Of a stretch of 64,000 bases of DNA, positions 17,462-26,258 are shown in pieces (the first letter of the stretch is position 1; each line of letters begins with the position of its first letter). Below the pieces are notes generated by a model. That model was given only the letters and a program-made list of their open reading frames with translations, was not told the DNA's origin and did no database searches. The translations under genes and the position numbers were made by a program. The stretch spans positions 62,001 through 126,000 of the forward strand of contig NZ_JBMOUD010000010.1 in NCBI RefSeq assembly GCF_049319665.1, in the 5' to 3' direction. Source of the DNA: JBMOUD01 sp049319665 (GTDB lineage Bacteria; Pseudomonadota; Gammaproteobacteria; Enterobacterales; Enterobacteriaceae).

Positions 17462-18595
17462 ATGAGATATCGACGCCTTTGTATTAATTCTCTGGTATTT
17501 TTTATTACTTTAGGATGTATGAATCAAACAGCCACCGCAGCACAAATTTATAACCAAGATGGCAACCGTATTTCTCTTGATGGTTCTTTTAAAGTCAGAT
17601 ATTACTCATCGAAAGATAAAGGTATTGATGGCGATCAATCCAAGGCAAAATTCACCTTCAAGGGGGAGACCCGAATAAGTGAATTAGCCACGGGGTTTGC
17701 TCGTTGGGAATATAACGTCAAGTTTAACCAAGCGGAGACAATGGGCAGTAAAAAGAATACTACGCGCATTGCTTTTGCTGGCCTGAGTTTTGGCAAATAT
17801 GGCACATTTAATTACGGTCGAGACTACGGAATTTTAAATGATATCAATGGCTGGACCGGCGCACCTGTTCCCGTCTTTGGCGGCTTGAGTTATGACGGTA
17901 TTGATAACTTTATGACCTACCGCACCAATAATATCGCCACCTATCGTAACCGTGATATTTTCGATTTAATTGATGGTTTATCCTTCGGCCTGCAAGTACA
18001 GGGCAAAAATGATGGAGTAAACGATCCTGAGCGAGAATTAGGTCCAAGAAGTAATAATCCGCGCGGCGTGGCGCATCAGAATGGCTCTGGTGCCGGAATG
18101 TCACTGGTCTACGCGCTGGATAATGGCATCAGTTTTGGGACCTCGTACGCCAATTCAGATCGTACCCGCCAACAGCGTCAAGATCAGCAAGGCAACAAAG
18201 CTCACGGCTGGAATGCTGGGATAAAATATGACGCTAATAATATCTATCTTGCTGCCATGTATGCCGATGTACATAACATTCACTATATTGGCCGCACTGA
18301 TGGCTTCGCCCCGAAAACCCAGGCGGTGGAGCTATTGGCACAATATCAATTCAACTGGGGATTGCGGCCTTCCATTGGCTACACGCAAGGCATGAGTAAA
18401 ACGCAGAATAGCCAATATGGTAATAAAAAGAACACCACCAAGTTTCTCGATTTGGCGACAACTTATGATTTGAATAAGAACTTGGCTTTGATGCTGGAAT
18501 ATAAGCTGAATCTGCTCAATAAAAGTGAATTTACCCAAGCAAACCGTATCAGTACCGATGATATTTTCGTCACTATGCTTAATTATCGTTTTTAA
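17462..18595 (+). CDS. Outer-membrane general porin (OmpC/OmpF family)
   Basis: With ATG 17462 (behind ACAGGATAATA) the product is 377 residues with a signal peptide ending near TATAA. The mature start AQIYNQDGNRISLDGSFKVRYYSS is the first porin strand. Further hallmarks are the YGRDYGILNDINGWTG loop 3 constriction, repeated amphipathic strands, and a C-terminal phenylalanine (VTMLNYRF) that serves as the assembly signal. It is a 16-stranded trimeric porin family member but not clearly OmpC or OmpF. An in-frame extension to 17378 has no ribosome site. Confidence 0.9.
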   Translation: MRYRRLCINSLVFFITLGCMNQTATAAQIYNQDGNRISLDGSFKVRYYSSKDKGIDGDQSKAKFTFKGETRISELATGFARWEYNVKFNQAETMGSKKNTTRIAFAGLSFGKYGTFNYGRDYGILNDINGWTGAPVPVFGGLSYDGIDNFMTYRTNNIATYRNRDIFDLIDGLSFGLQVQGKNDGVNDPERELGPRSNNPRGVAHQNGSGAGMSLVYALDNGISFGTSYANSDRTRQQRQDQQGNKAHGWNAGIKYDANNIYLAAMYADVHNIHYIGRTDGFAPKTQAVELLAQYQFNWGLRPSIGYTQGMSKTQNSQYGNKKNTTKFLDLATTYDLNKNLALMLEYKLNLLNKSEFTQANRISTDDIFVTMLNYRF

Positions 18596-18692
18596 TTTAT
18601 CACGTTATGGGCGTGTGCAAAGCACGCTCACCGCCTCCGCTGGTTGATCCATTCTTGTACGCTAACGTCCTTTAAACCCTACAAAAAAACCT

Positions 18693-18767
18693 GGTATTAA
18701 AAATACCAATCTGGTTACTTGCATTTTGCAACTGACTGGCGCAGCATAACTATCAAAATGCAAGTGA
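18693..18767. promoter_or_regulatory. Inverted repeat upstream of the HxlR gene, probable operator
   Basis: TTACTTGCATTTTG (18715-18728) and CAAAATGCAAGTGA (18754-18767) are inverted 14-base arms with one mismatch, 25 bases apart. A smaller hairpin, GGTATT-AAA-AATACC, lies just upstream (18693-18707). The second arm ends 19 bases before the HxlR start, as expected for an autorepressed efflux operon. Confidence 0.7.
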
Positions 18768-18786
18768 CTAGGTTGGAGTCATAAAA

Positions 18787-19329
18787 ATGAAGAACGATGC
18801 GCTATGTAATATGGTCTGTCCGGTAGCTCGTAGCCTTGGTCGTATTGGTGATGGCTGGAGCATCATGATTATGCGTGATGCTCTTGCTGGCCTGACGCGA
18901 TTTGACGAGTTTCAGAAAAGCATCAATATCGCGCCGAATATCTTAACCAGCCGCTTAAATGCGTTGACTGAAGACGGGTTATTGGAGCGTATTCAATATT
19001 CTGTAAAGCCGGTGCGTTATGAGTACATTTTGACGGAATTGGGTTTAGATTTTCGCCCGGTGCTGTTAGCGCTCTCGGAGTGGGGGACACGTAATTTCGC
19101 GCCAGAAGGGCGGGCAATCGAGGTCGTAGAGCGGGAAACCGGACGTCCTGTTCGGGTGGGAATGGTGGATCTCGATACCGGTAAACCGATCTCCTTAGAA
19201 GAGTACGCGTTGGTACCGGGCCCGGCAGCGAGTCCGGGTATGCGTTATCGCTATGACTATATTAAGCAAAAACAAGCCGGTGTGACGACGGCGAAATACG
19301 ATCCTCTTAGCGTTTCTCAGGAAAAATAA
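18787..19329 (+). CDS. HxlR-family regulator of the efflux operon
   Basis: The 180-residue protein has the HxlR winged helix: CPVARSLGRIGDGWSIMIMRDAL, RFDEFQKSINIAPNILTSRLNALTEDGLLERI and the wing PVRYEYILTELG. Its first cysteines (C7, C11) are in the place often used for redox or electrophile sensing in this family. The stop overlaps the next start by one base (TAATG), so it is in an operon with the EmrAB-like pump, which it probably represses. Confidence 0.88.
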   Translation: MKNDALCNMVCPVARSLGRIGDGWSIMIMRDALAGLTRFDEFQKSINIAPNILTSRLNALTEDGLLERIQYSVKPVRYEYILTELGLDFRPVLLALSEWGTRNFAPEGRAIEVVERETGRPVRVGMVDLDTGKPISLEEYALVPGPAASPGMRYRYDYIKQKQAGVTTAKYDPLSVSQEK

Positions 19330-20411
19330 TGAGCGCCACCATCGATGTAGTTGCGGAAAATACCGCTTCACGTAAGCCCGCCAGCAAGAAAATATTTCTA
19401 TTTATTATTGTGTTAGCATTGCTTATTAGCGCAGCTTTTTATGGGGTTCACTGGTGGCAAACCGGTCGTTTTATTGAAGAGACCGACGATGCTTATGTAG
19501 GAGGCGACATCAGCGTAATGTCTGCCAAAGTCTCCGGCTATGTTGCCCAGATTGCGGTGACAGATAACCAGCGAGTTAAAAAAGGCGATCTACTGGTTAA
19601 ACTTGACGACCGCGATTATCGGGCCGCGCTGGCACAGGCTGAAGGTAACGTGGCCGCTCAGCGTGCGCAGTTAACCGATCTGGCGGCTACCCGTCAGCTA
19701 CAGTTGGCAAATATCGCCAGCGCTCAGGCGACTGCACTTGCCGCCGCCGCAGAAACCCAGCGCACTCGTGATGATAACCATCGTTATCGCGTACTTTCTA
19801 ACTCAGAAGCGGTGTCTGTGCAAAGCCGTGAAAAAGCGTCAGCGGATTATCTGCAGGCCGATGCTAATGAGCAAAAAGCTAAAGCAGATATCACGGCAGC
19901 ACAGCGCCAGCTAGTGGTATTAGATGCACGTAAAGAACAGGCGCAGGCTGCGTTGGATCAGGCAATTGCCCAGCGTGATATTGCGCAGTTAAACCTCAGC
20001 TATACCGAAATACGTGCGCCTTTTGATGGCAACGTAGGTAATCGGCGCGCGCAGATTGGTGCTTATGTCTCCAGCGGCGTGCAACTGTTGTCGTTGGTGC
20101 CCGAACATGGGCTGTGGATTGATGCCAATTTCAAAGAGAATCAACTGACACATATGCGGGCCGGACAACCAGCAGATATTCGCGCGGATATTATGCCTGG
20201 CCGCGTTTTTCATGGTCACGTTGGCAGCTTGTCTCCTGCTACCGGGTCGCAATTTAGTGTGTTGCCCGCGGAGAATGCCACCGGCAACTTTACTAAAATC
20301 GTCCAGCGCGTACCGGTTCGTATTTTATTAGAAGGGGATGACGCGAATTTCGGTATCTTACGTCCGGGTCTTTCAGTCACCGTTGACGTGAACGAGCAGA
20401 GTGGACGATGA
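19329..20411 (+). CDS. EmrA-like membrane-fusion protein
   Basis: This 360-residue HlyD/EmrA protein has one N-terminal membrane anchor (residues 22-42, IFLFIIVLALLISAAFYGVHW), then ETDDAYVGGDISVMSAKVSGYVAQIAVTDNQRVKKGDLL (half of the lipoyl domain), a long coiled-coil hairpin rich in A, Q and K (about 100-205), then LSYTEIRAPFDGNVGNRRAQIGAYV. It links the partner pump to an outer-membrane channel, which is not encoded here. It overlaps its partner by ATGA. Confidence 0.9.
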   Translation: MSATIDVVAENTASRKPASKKIFLFIIVLALLISAAFYGVHWWQTGRFIEETDDAYVGGDISVMSAKVSGYVAQIAVTDNQRVKKGDLLVKLDDRDYRAALAQAEGNVAAQRAQLTDLAATRQLQLANIASAQATALAAAAETQRTRDDNHRYRVLSNSEAVSVQSREKASADYLQADANEQKAKADITAAQRQLVVLDARKEQAQAALDQAIAQRDIAQLNLSYTEIRAPFDGNVGNRRAQIGAYVSSGVQLLSLVPEHGLWIDANFKENQLTHMRAGQPADIRADIMPGRVFHGHVGSLSPATGSQFSVLPAENATGNFTKIVQRVPVRILLEGDDANFGILRPGLSVTVDVNEQSGR

Positions 20412-21997
20412 GTGGCACAACACCAGCCCCTGCGGTATTAGGCACCGCGGGTATGAGCATGGCGAAGAAGGTGTTTGTCTTCGCCACCATGTGCCTTGGG
20501 ATGTTTATCGCTTTGCTGGATATCCAGATTGTTTCGGCTTCACTGCGAGATATCGGCGGTGGATTATCAGCGGGAACGGATGAAACCGTGTGGGTGCAGA
20601 CCAGCTATTTGATTGCCGAAATCATTGTGATTCCGCTATCGGGCTGGCTGGCTCGGGTAATGTCTACTCGCTGGTTATTTGCTGTTTCGGCGGCAGGTTT
20701 TACCGTGATGAGCTTGCTGTGCGGCTGGGCGTGGAATATCCAAAGTATGATTGCCTTTCGCGCCTTACAGGGATTTATGGGCGGGTCGATGATCCCGCTG
20801 GTGTTCACCACCTCATTTGCCTTTTTTACCGGCAAACAGCGGGTGATTGCCGCGGCGACCATCGGTGCGTTGGCTTCGCTGGCACCGACGCTTGGGCCCA
20901 CCGTGGGCGGCTGGATCACCGATAACTACTCGTGGCACTGGCTGTTTTTTATCAATCTGATCCCCGGTCTGTTTATTGCTATTGTGGTGCCAATATTAGT
21001 CAGGGTTGATAAGCCGGAATGGTCATTGCTGCGTAAAGCGGATTATTTTGGCATCGTGCTGATGTCGTTGTCGCTAGGTTGCCTGGAATATACCTTAGAG
21101 GAAGGGCCGCGTTGGGGATGGATGGACGATTCGGTGATTGCCAGCACGGCGTGGATTGCCGGAATATCGGGATTGTTGTTTATCTGGCGCTCTTTAAGCT
21201 ATGTCAATCCGGTTGTGGATCTGCGGGCGTTAAAAAACCGCAACTTCTCGCTGGGCTGTTTTTTCTCATTTATTACCGGCGTTGGCCTCTTCGCGACTAT
21301 TTATCTAACGCCGTTGTTCCTGGGGAATATTCGTGGATTCAGTGCGCTGGATATTGGTATCACCATCTTCTCGACTGGTGTATTCCAGATATTATCTATT
21401 CCGGTTTATTCGTGGCTAGCCAACCGGGTAGATTTACGCTGGCTGATGATGGTCGGGCTCGGCTCCTTTGCGCTCTCAATGTGGTTGTTCACACCGATCA
21501 CTCACGATTGGGGTTCGGCACAGTTTTTACTGCCGCAGGCATTTCGCGGCGCGGCCCAGCAATTTTCCGTAGCGCCCACGGTGATGCTGACATTGGGGGC
21601 GCTGCCGCCAGAGCGATTAAAACAGGCATCGGGCTTATTTAACTTGATGCGAAACTTAGGCGGGGCCATTGGCATTGCCTGCTGTGGTACTGTCCTCAAT
21701 AATCGTACCAATCTGCATTACAGCAGGCTGGCTGACCATCTTAATAATACGAATCAGGCGATGGATAGTCTGTTGCAGAGTTCGACGGCCCATTTTATTC
21801 AAGGTGGAATGGACCTGCTTGCGGCGCAAACTGCGGCATTAAAACAGCTGTCATCGCTGACGTTTCGTGAGGCACAAACTCAATCGTTTTCTGATGCGTT
21901 TTTGCTGATTATGGTAGCGTTTATTGTGGCAATGTTAATGGTGCCTTTAATGCGCAAACCCGGCGCAGTGAAAGCCCCATCGCCTGATGCGCATTAG
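20408..21997 (+). CDS. EmrB/QacA-type DHA2 multidrug exporter
   Basis: The 529-residue transporter has 14 hydrophobic segments. Motifs are LDIQIVSASLRDIGGGL in segment 1, GWLARVMSTRWLF after segment 2, FRALQGFMGGSMIPL in segment 4 and LGPTVGGWITDNYSWHWLFFINLIPG (DHA2 motif C with the arginine-free WHW variant). It pairs with the EmrA-like protein, making a tripartite pump likely to use TolC. Expression is likely derepressed by ligands of the HxlR protein. Confidence 0.9.
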   Translation: MSGTTPAPAVLGTAGMSMAKKVFVFATMCLGMFIALLDIQIVSASLRDIGGGLSAGTDETVWVQTSYLIAEIIVIPLSGWLARVMSTRWLFAVSAAGFTVMSLLCGWAWNIQSMIAFRALQGFMGGSMIPLVFTTSFAFFTGKQRVIAAATIGALASLAPTLGPTVGGWITDNYSWHWLFFINLIPGLFIAIVVPILVRVDKPEWSLLRKADYFGIVLMSLSLGCLEYTLEEGPRWGWMDDSVIASTAWIAGISGLLFIWRSLSYVNPVVDLRALKNRNFSLGCFFSFITGVGLFATIYLTPLFLGNIRGFSALDIGITIFSTGVFQILSIPVYSWLANRVDLRWLMMVGLGSFALSMWLFTPITHDWGSAQFLLPQAFRGAAQQFSVAPTVMLTLGALPPERLKQASGLFNLMRNLGGAIGIACCGTVLNNRTNLHYSRLADHLNNTNQAMDSLLQSSTAHFIQGGMDLLAAQTAALKQLSSLTFREAQTQSFSDAFLLIMVAFIVAMLMVPLMRKPGAVKAPSPDAH

Positions 21998-22083
21998 TTT
22001 TATTTCATCTAGTTTTCATCGAGATAATAGTCATGGATGACTATTGATGTTAAATCCTGCCGGCTAAACTGACATCGATAAAA

Positions 22084-22854
22084 CTAGACCAACGTGATGG
22101 TCAAATCCTTATCTGCAAATGCCGCTATTTTATCTTTCGAGCGGCTCTCTTCTACCAAAAGTACTGAAATCTCATCGCAAGAAGCGACGCAATAGCGGGT
22201 AATTGCCGGGAATTTTTCTGCCGTTAGCGCCACGATAATCTCATTACTGCGTGCGATCAGCACTTTTTTAAACTCGGCATCTTCATAGTTAAATGCGCTG
22301 ACCCCTTGCTCTGGGTCCATCGCGCAGGCCCCTAAAAAGGTTTGATCAAAGTGAATGGCATTAAGCTGGAGTTGTGCCGTAATCCCCAGGCTGCCGCCGG
22401 TTTGTTTATCCAGCCGTCCTCCTAAGATAATGGTTTCACACAGCGGATGTTTCATCGCTTCAACCGCAATCAGGGGGGAATTTGTCACCACGGTTAAGGC
22501 CAGATCGTCGGGCAGAGCTTTGGCTAATTGCAGATTGGTGCTGCCAGCATCAACAAAGATACAGCTGCCTTGCTTAATCAGTTTTACAGCCCCTAGCGCT
22601 AATAATCGCTTTTCACTGCTGCTATCGGCTGCTCGAGCCTGCAAATTATCCGTTCTCGGTAAAATCGCCACGGCTCCGCCATGCACGCGCTTGCAAACCC
22701 CTTCGCTCGCCAGCTCCTTAAGGTCTCGGCGCACCGTATGCTCGGAAACGTTCAGCCTGGAAGATAGCTCGGTACAGACCACGCGACCTTCATCTTGCAG
22801 GATCTTACGAATGAACGTGTGGCGCTGTTCAGGAAAAGAAGCATATTCGAGCAT
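22084..22854 (-). CDS. DeoR-family repressor
   Basis: I place the start at the ATG at 22854, with GGAG seven bases before it; a longer form to 22887 has no such site. The product (256 residues) has the DeoR helix-turn-helix (RVVCTELSSRLNVSEHTVRRDLKELASEGVCKRVHGGAV) and a sugar-phosphate-isomerase-like effector domain with FVDAGSTNLQLAKALP and FLGACAMDPEQGVSAFNYEDAEFKK. It is divergent from the HisN-like phosphatase gene, so a sugar phosphate such as the phosphatase substrate may be the effector. Confidence 0.87.
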   Translation of the reverse strand: MLEYASFPEQRHTFIRKILQDEGRVVCTELSSRLNVSEHTVRRDLKELASEGVCKRVHGGAVAILPRTDNLQARAADSSSEKRLLALGAVKLIKQGSCIFVDAGSTNLQLAKALPDDLALTVVTNSPLIAVEAMKHPLCETIILGGRLDKQTGGSLGITAQLQLNAIHFDQTFLGACAMDPEQGVSAFNYEDAEFKKVLIARSNEIIVALTAEKFPAITRYCVASCDEISVLLVEESRSKDKIAAFADKDLTITLV

Positions 22855-22955
22855 TGAAACTCTCCGTAATTGATCATAATCTTGCATGGTCGAGCATAAA
22901 CCATCATGCCGTCATCACTCAACCTCTGTATAACGCTGTTGAAAGGCGATAAAAA

Positions 22956-23744
22956 ATGAATCAGCAACTTCCCGACATTGCATTCTTCCATGAACTGGCG
23001 AACGCCGCCAGCCAACAAACGCTTCCTCGTTTTCGTACCAACAACCTACAGGTTGACACTAAGCCGAAAGAGGGCGAACGTTTTGACCCGGTAACCGCGG
23101 CGGACAGAGAAGCGGAAAGGGCGATGCGGGCATTGATCGGTGCGCGTTACCCAGACCATTCCATTATGGGCGAAGAGTTTGGTATTAGCGGCGAAGGGCC
23201 GTTCCGCTGGGTGCTTGATCCCGTTGACGGCACGCGCCCTTTTATTTGTGGTCTGCCGGTGTGGGGCACGCTGATTGGGTTGCTTTATGAAGGCCAGGCG
23301 GTCATGGGAATGATGAGCCAGCCGCATACTGGTGAGCGTTTCTGGTCTGACGGCATTCGAGCATATTCGAGCAGCTTCCACGGACAGACAGTACTGCAAA
23401 CGCGTAAATATATTCCGCTAGAGCAGGCGATATTACATACCACCTCACCTCAACCGGAGCACTTGCGCACGCAAGCTAATTTTTCGGCGCTGGTTGAGCG
23501 CACGCGTATGACACGCTATGGCGGTGAGTGTTATGCAATGGCGATGCTTGCTGCCGGACATATCGACGTCTGTGTTGAATTCTCTCTGCAACCTTACGAT
23601 ATCGTTCCTCTTATCCCAATCATCGAGCAGGCAGGCGGTATTGTGACTACGCTTTGGGGGCAGAGCGCCGAAAGCGGCGGACCGGTGGTGGCCAGCGGCT
23701 GTCCTGCTTTGCATCAACAGGTTCTGGCAATCCTCAACGGATAA
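22956..23744 (+). CDS. Inositol-monophosphatase-family phosphatase (HisN-like)
   Basis: This 262-residue protein has the metal-binding motifs of the family: DPVTAAD (44-50), GEE (72-74) and DPVDGT (88-93). The usual WDxA near the C-terminus is replaced by QPYDIVPLIPIIEQAGG. That form is common in histidinol-phosphatase-like (HisN/ImpA) members. It could act on histidinol phosphate, inositol phosphate or another sugar phosphate. Enterobacteria already have HisB, so with a DeoR regulator and MFS carrier beside it, a sugar-phosphate role may be more likely. Confidence 0.85.
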   Translation: MNQQLPDIAFFHELANAASQQTLPRFRTNNLQVDTKPKEGERFDPVTAADREAERAMRALIGARYPDHSIMGEEFGISGEGPFRWVLDPVDGTRPFICGLPVWGTLIGLLYEGQAVMGMMSQPHTGERFWSDGIRAYSSSFHGQTVLQTRKYIPLEQAILHTTSPQPEHLRTQANFSALVERTRMTRYGGECYAMAMLAAGHIDVCVEFSLQPYDIVPLIPIIEQAGGIVTTLWGQSAESGGPVVASGCPALHQQVLAILNG

Positions 23745-23830
23745 CTAACCTCAACGACTAAATAACAGCAGGCTTATTGCGTTCGGCGTGGGCCTGTTTG
23801 ATAACAAAGAGTTTGACGAGAGACGCTGTC

Positions 23831-24997
23831 ATGCAAGATTTTACTCAAGCTGTGCAAGAGCTGCACCGTGAAGAGACACCAGGTCGCTGCGCACAACGTG
23901 CCACGCGAATTATGTTTTTTGTCGCCGGTTTTGCCACCGCAGCATGGGCGGCGTTGGTCCCTTTTGCCAAATTGAATACCGGCGTTAACGACGGCGCATT
24001 GGGGTTGTTGCTACTGTGTTTGGGGGGCGGGGCATTGGCGGCAATGCCAGTAACTGGCGCATTGACCAGCCGTTTCGGATGCCGAATGGTGCTGATTTTT
24101 TCTGTGGCGTTGTTCAGTATTGTATTGCCACTGCTACCGATAATTACTAGCCCGGCGTTACTCGCTATTGCTTTATTACTGTTTGGTATCGGCATCGGCA
24201 CCACCGATTGCGCGATGAATATTCAGGCCATCATCGTTGAGAAAGCCGCAGGTAAACCGATGATGTCGGGATTTCATGGCTTTTATAGCGTGGGTGGAAT
24301 TGCCGGCGCTGGGGCAATGAGCGGTTTATTAATGCTGGGTCTTGATCCGCTATACGCCTGTTTGGTGTCGGCGTTGTTTATCTTGGTATTACTGGCAGTT
24401 AGCATCAGTAATCTGCTTGGTTATGCCAACCCAGCGGAAGGGAAAGCCTTTGCGATCCCTCACGGGGCGGTACTGATTTTGGGCGGGATCTGTTTTGTGG
24501 TGTTCCTGGCGGAAGGCACGGTGCTGGATTGGAGCGCAGTCTTTCTCACCGAACATCGCCAATTGTCTGATACGTTGGGGGGATTAGGCTTTGCCTGTTT
24601 CTCGGCATTGATGACCGCAGGACGCTTGACTGGCGACAAGATAGTAGCCTATCTGGGGCCGCAAAAAGTGGTGGTCGGCGGCGCGTTAATCGCGGTTGCT
24701 GGATTTGCGCTGATTATTTTTGTCCCTTGGTGGGAGCTATCGTTGCTCGGTTATGCCCTGATTGGCATCGGTTGTGCGAATATCGTCCCGGTGATGTTCT
24801 CGGCGATAGGCAGACAAAACAGCATGCCGCAAGCCGTGGCTGTGCCCGCTGTCACCACGCTAGGATACATGGGCGTGCTGGTGGGGCCAGCCTCTATTGG
24901 TTTTATCGCTCACTACAGTTCATTGCCACTGGCCTTTTTAGTGGTCGCTGCGCTGCTTATTGCTGTCGCGGGGACGTCTCGTTTAGTGAAAATGTAG
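23831..24997 (+). CDS. MFS transporter (YbjJ-like)
   Basis: With the ATG at 23831 the product is 388 residues; an upstream TTG at 23777 is weaker. Twelve hydrophobic segments are visible. MMSGFHGFYSVGGIAGAGAMSG, FLAEGTVLDWSAVFLTEH and ALIGIGCANIVPVMFSAIG are like E. coli YbjJ and fucose-permease-type carriers. The gene follows the HisN-like phosphatase by about 85 bases and probably belongs to its operon under the DeoR protein. Substrate unknown, possibly a sugar or sugar alcohol. Confidence 0.8.
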   Translation: MQDFTQAVQELHREETPGRCAQRATRIMFFVAGFATAAWAALVPFAKLNTGVNDGALGLLLLCLGGGALAAMPVTGALTSRFGCRMVLIFSVALFSIVLPLLPIITSPALLAIALLLFGIGIGTTDCAMNIQAIIVEKAAGKPMMSGFHGFYSVGGIAGAGAMSGLLMLGLDPLYACLVSALFILVLLAVSISNLLGYANPAEGKAFAIPHGAVLILGGICFVVFLAEGTVLDWSAVFLTEHRQLSDTLGGLGFACFSALMTAGRLTGDKIVAYLGPQKVVVGGALIAVAGFALIIFVPWWELSLLGYALIGIGCANIVPVMFSAIGRQNSMPQAVAVPAVTTLGYMGVLVGPASIGFIAHYSSLPLAFLVVAALLIAVAGTSRLVKM

Positions 24998-25197
24998 TGC
25001 TTATTTGCAGGAGTGGGTTACAAGTCTAAAGCAGACCTCTACCCTGTGGTGGTCTGCGTTAGGCAGACAAGATAACGATGTTATGACCGACTCGGGTTGC
25101 CGATAAGTTTGATTGGCTGAGAAAGGTAATCCCCCATTTTTAACGGTGACAATAAGTAGGGGCAGTGCATGATAGCCCCTATCAGTTAACAACTGGC

Positions 25198-25548
25198 TCA
25201 CTCCACTTCAATGCACGTACTAATGTGGATGTTTGCTTTGTAGGTGTCCAACATGCCATCGGTTGTGACTCTTATATATTCTACAGCCTGATTTGGTTCG
25301 GGGTTTATCTCCTGCCAAATGTCATCGGCGATTTTCTTCGCGTAATAAACCTCCGCCCCAGCACGTTGCAGAGTCATTGCGCCAGAACGTGCATTAACTG
25401 CCGCGTAAAGGTCTGGGGCTTGTTGTGGTGTCCCAGTAAGTAGCAACGTACACGCATAATGTTTCTGGTAAGGAACGTTGATTCTTTGCGCCGCAGTAGC
25501 GGGTATTGTAGTTACAAGGAGAATCTAGGCTAAATACGGAAATTTCAT
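25198..25548 (-). pseudogene. Small secreted protein gene with a stop in the signal peptide
   Basis: From ATG 25548 the frame reads MKFPYLA, then TAG (25525-25527), then ILLVTTIPATAAQRINVPY and onward to a TAA/TGA-type stop at 25198-25200, 116 codons in all. Without the TAG this is a textbook signal peptide ending in ATAA, followed by a mature domain of about 90 residues with two cysteines that could form a disulfide. A single base change would restore it (for example TGG or CAG). No in-frame start after the stop would keep the signal. Similar to nothing I recognise. A sequencing error is the alternative. Confidence 0.65.
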
Positions 25549-25679
25549 TTTATCTCGTTGTTAGTAAAAAATTTTAGATACTTTTACCAGAACACTAACA
25601 AGTTACCCCAGTGTGATTGATTATGTCTGGTGAGAGGCTTACATCTTGGTCAAGGTTTAGGGGGAGTATATTCTCAAAA

Positions 25680-25943
25680 TTAGATGGTACAGCGAACGCC
25701 AGTCATCTTGTATAAGAATTCAATCAGATGCTGAGAGCCTTCATCTATAGTCGAAAATTTTTGTGAATGGTGAACACCATCAGCACGTGCTCTAAAAAGG
25801 TGATGATGCTCAGGTTTCACTTCAACTGACAATTTGCGTTTAATGCTATCCATACAAACACGGTACTTAAAGCTATGGCCTGACTGCTGAAGAAAATGGA
25901 CTCCGGTTACAGTCCTTCCCTTGGTTTTGACAAGGCTGGTCAT
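25680..25943 (-). CDS. Hypothetical 87-aa protein
   Basis: The ATG at 25943 has AGAGGAA six bases upstream, better than the in-frame start at 25982. The product is basic with several histidines (KPEHHHLFRARADGVHHSQKF) and begins TSLVKTKGRTVTGVHFLQQSGHSFKYRVCMD, likely a compact alpha/beta fold. No domain recognised. It lies in the AT-rich island between a broken secreted gene and a broken IS. Confidence 0.55.
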   Translation of the reverse strand: MTSLVKTKGRTVTGVHFLQQSGHSFKYRVCMDSIKRKLSVEVKPEHHHLFRARADGVHHSQKFSTIDEGSQHLIEFLYKMTGVRCTI

Positions 25944-25982
25944 AAACTCATTCCTCTCATGAAAATGGTGTAAATAGGGCAC

Positions 25983-26258
25983 TTATCTAACGGTCATTTG
26001 CAGTGTAGACAATAGCCTGACAATCATCAGTATTGAATTTACTGAAATCAGCAAGACTCACTCACAATTTCATGAGCTATCTCGTAACCGGTTTTGCGGC
26101 GTCTTTGTTCACCGGATCATAATTTAGTCTAAAATCATACCGAACACTGCGGGGTATTGCTGTAGTTGGGGGCTTACGTATGTAATCATTTATGGTTGGC
26201 TGCATTCACTGAAATGCGAGGTGAGTAGAGCGCCAGTAACTAGCTAATCCTAATACCG
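25983..26258. other. Intergenic, nothing supported
   Basis: No gene, terminator or clear repeat was found in this stretch. It probably contains the outer end of the adjacent IS630 remnant and old flanking DNA. Confidence 0.3.
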
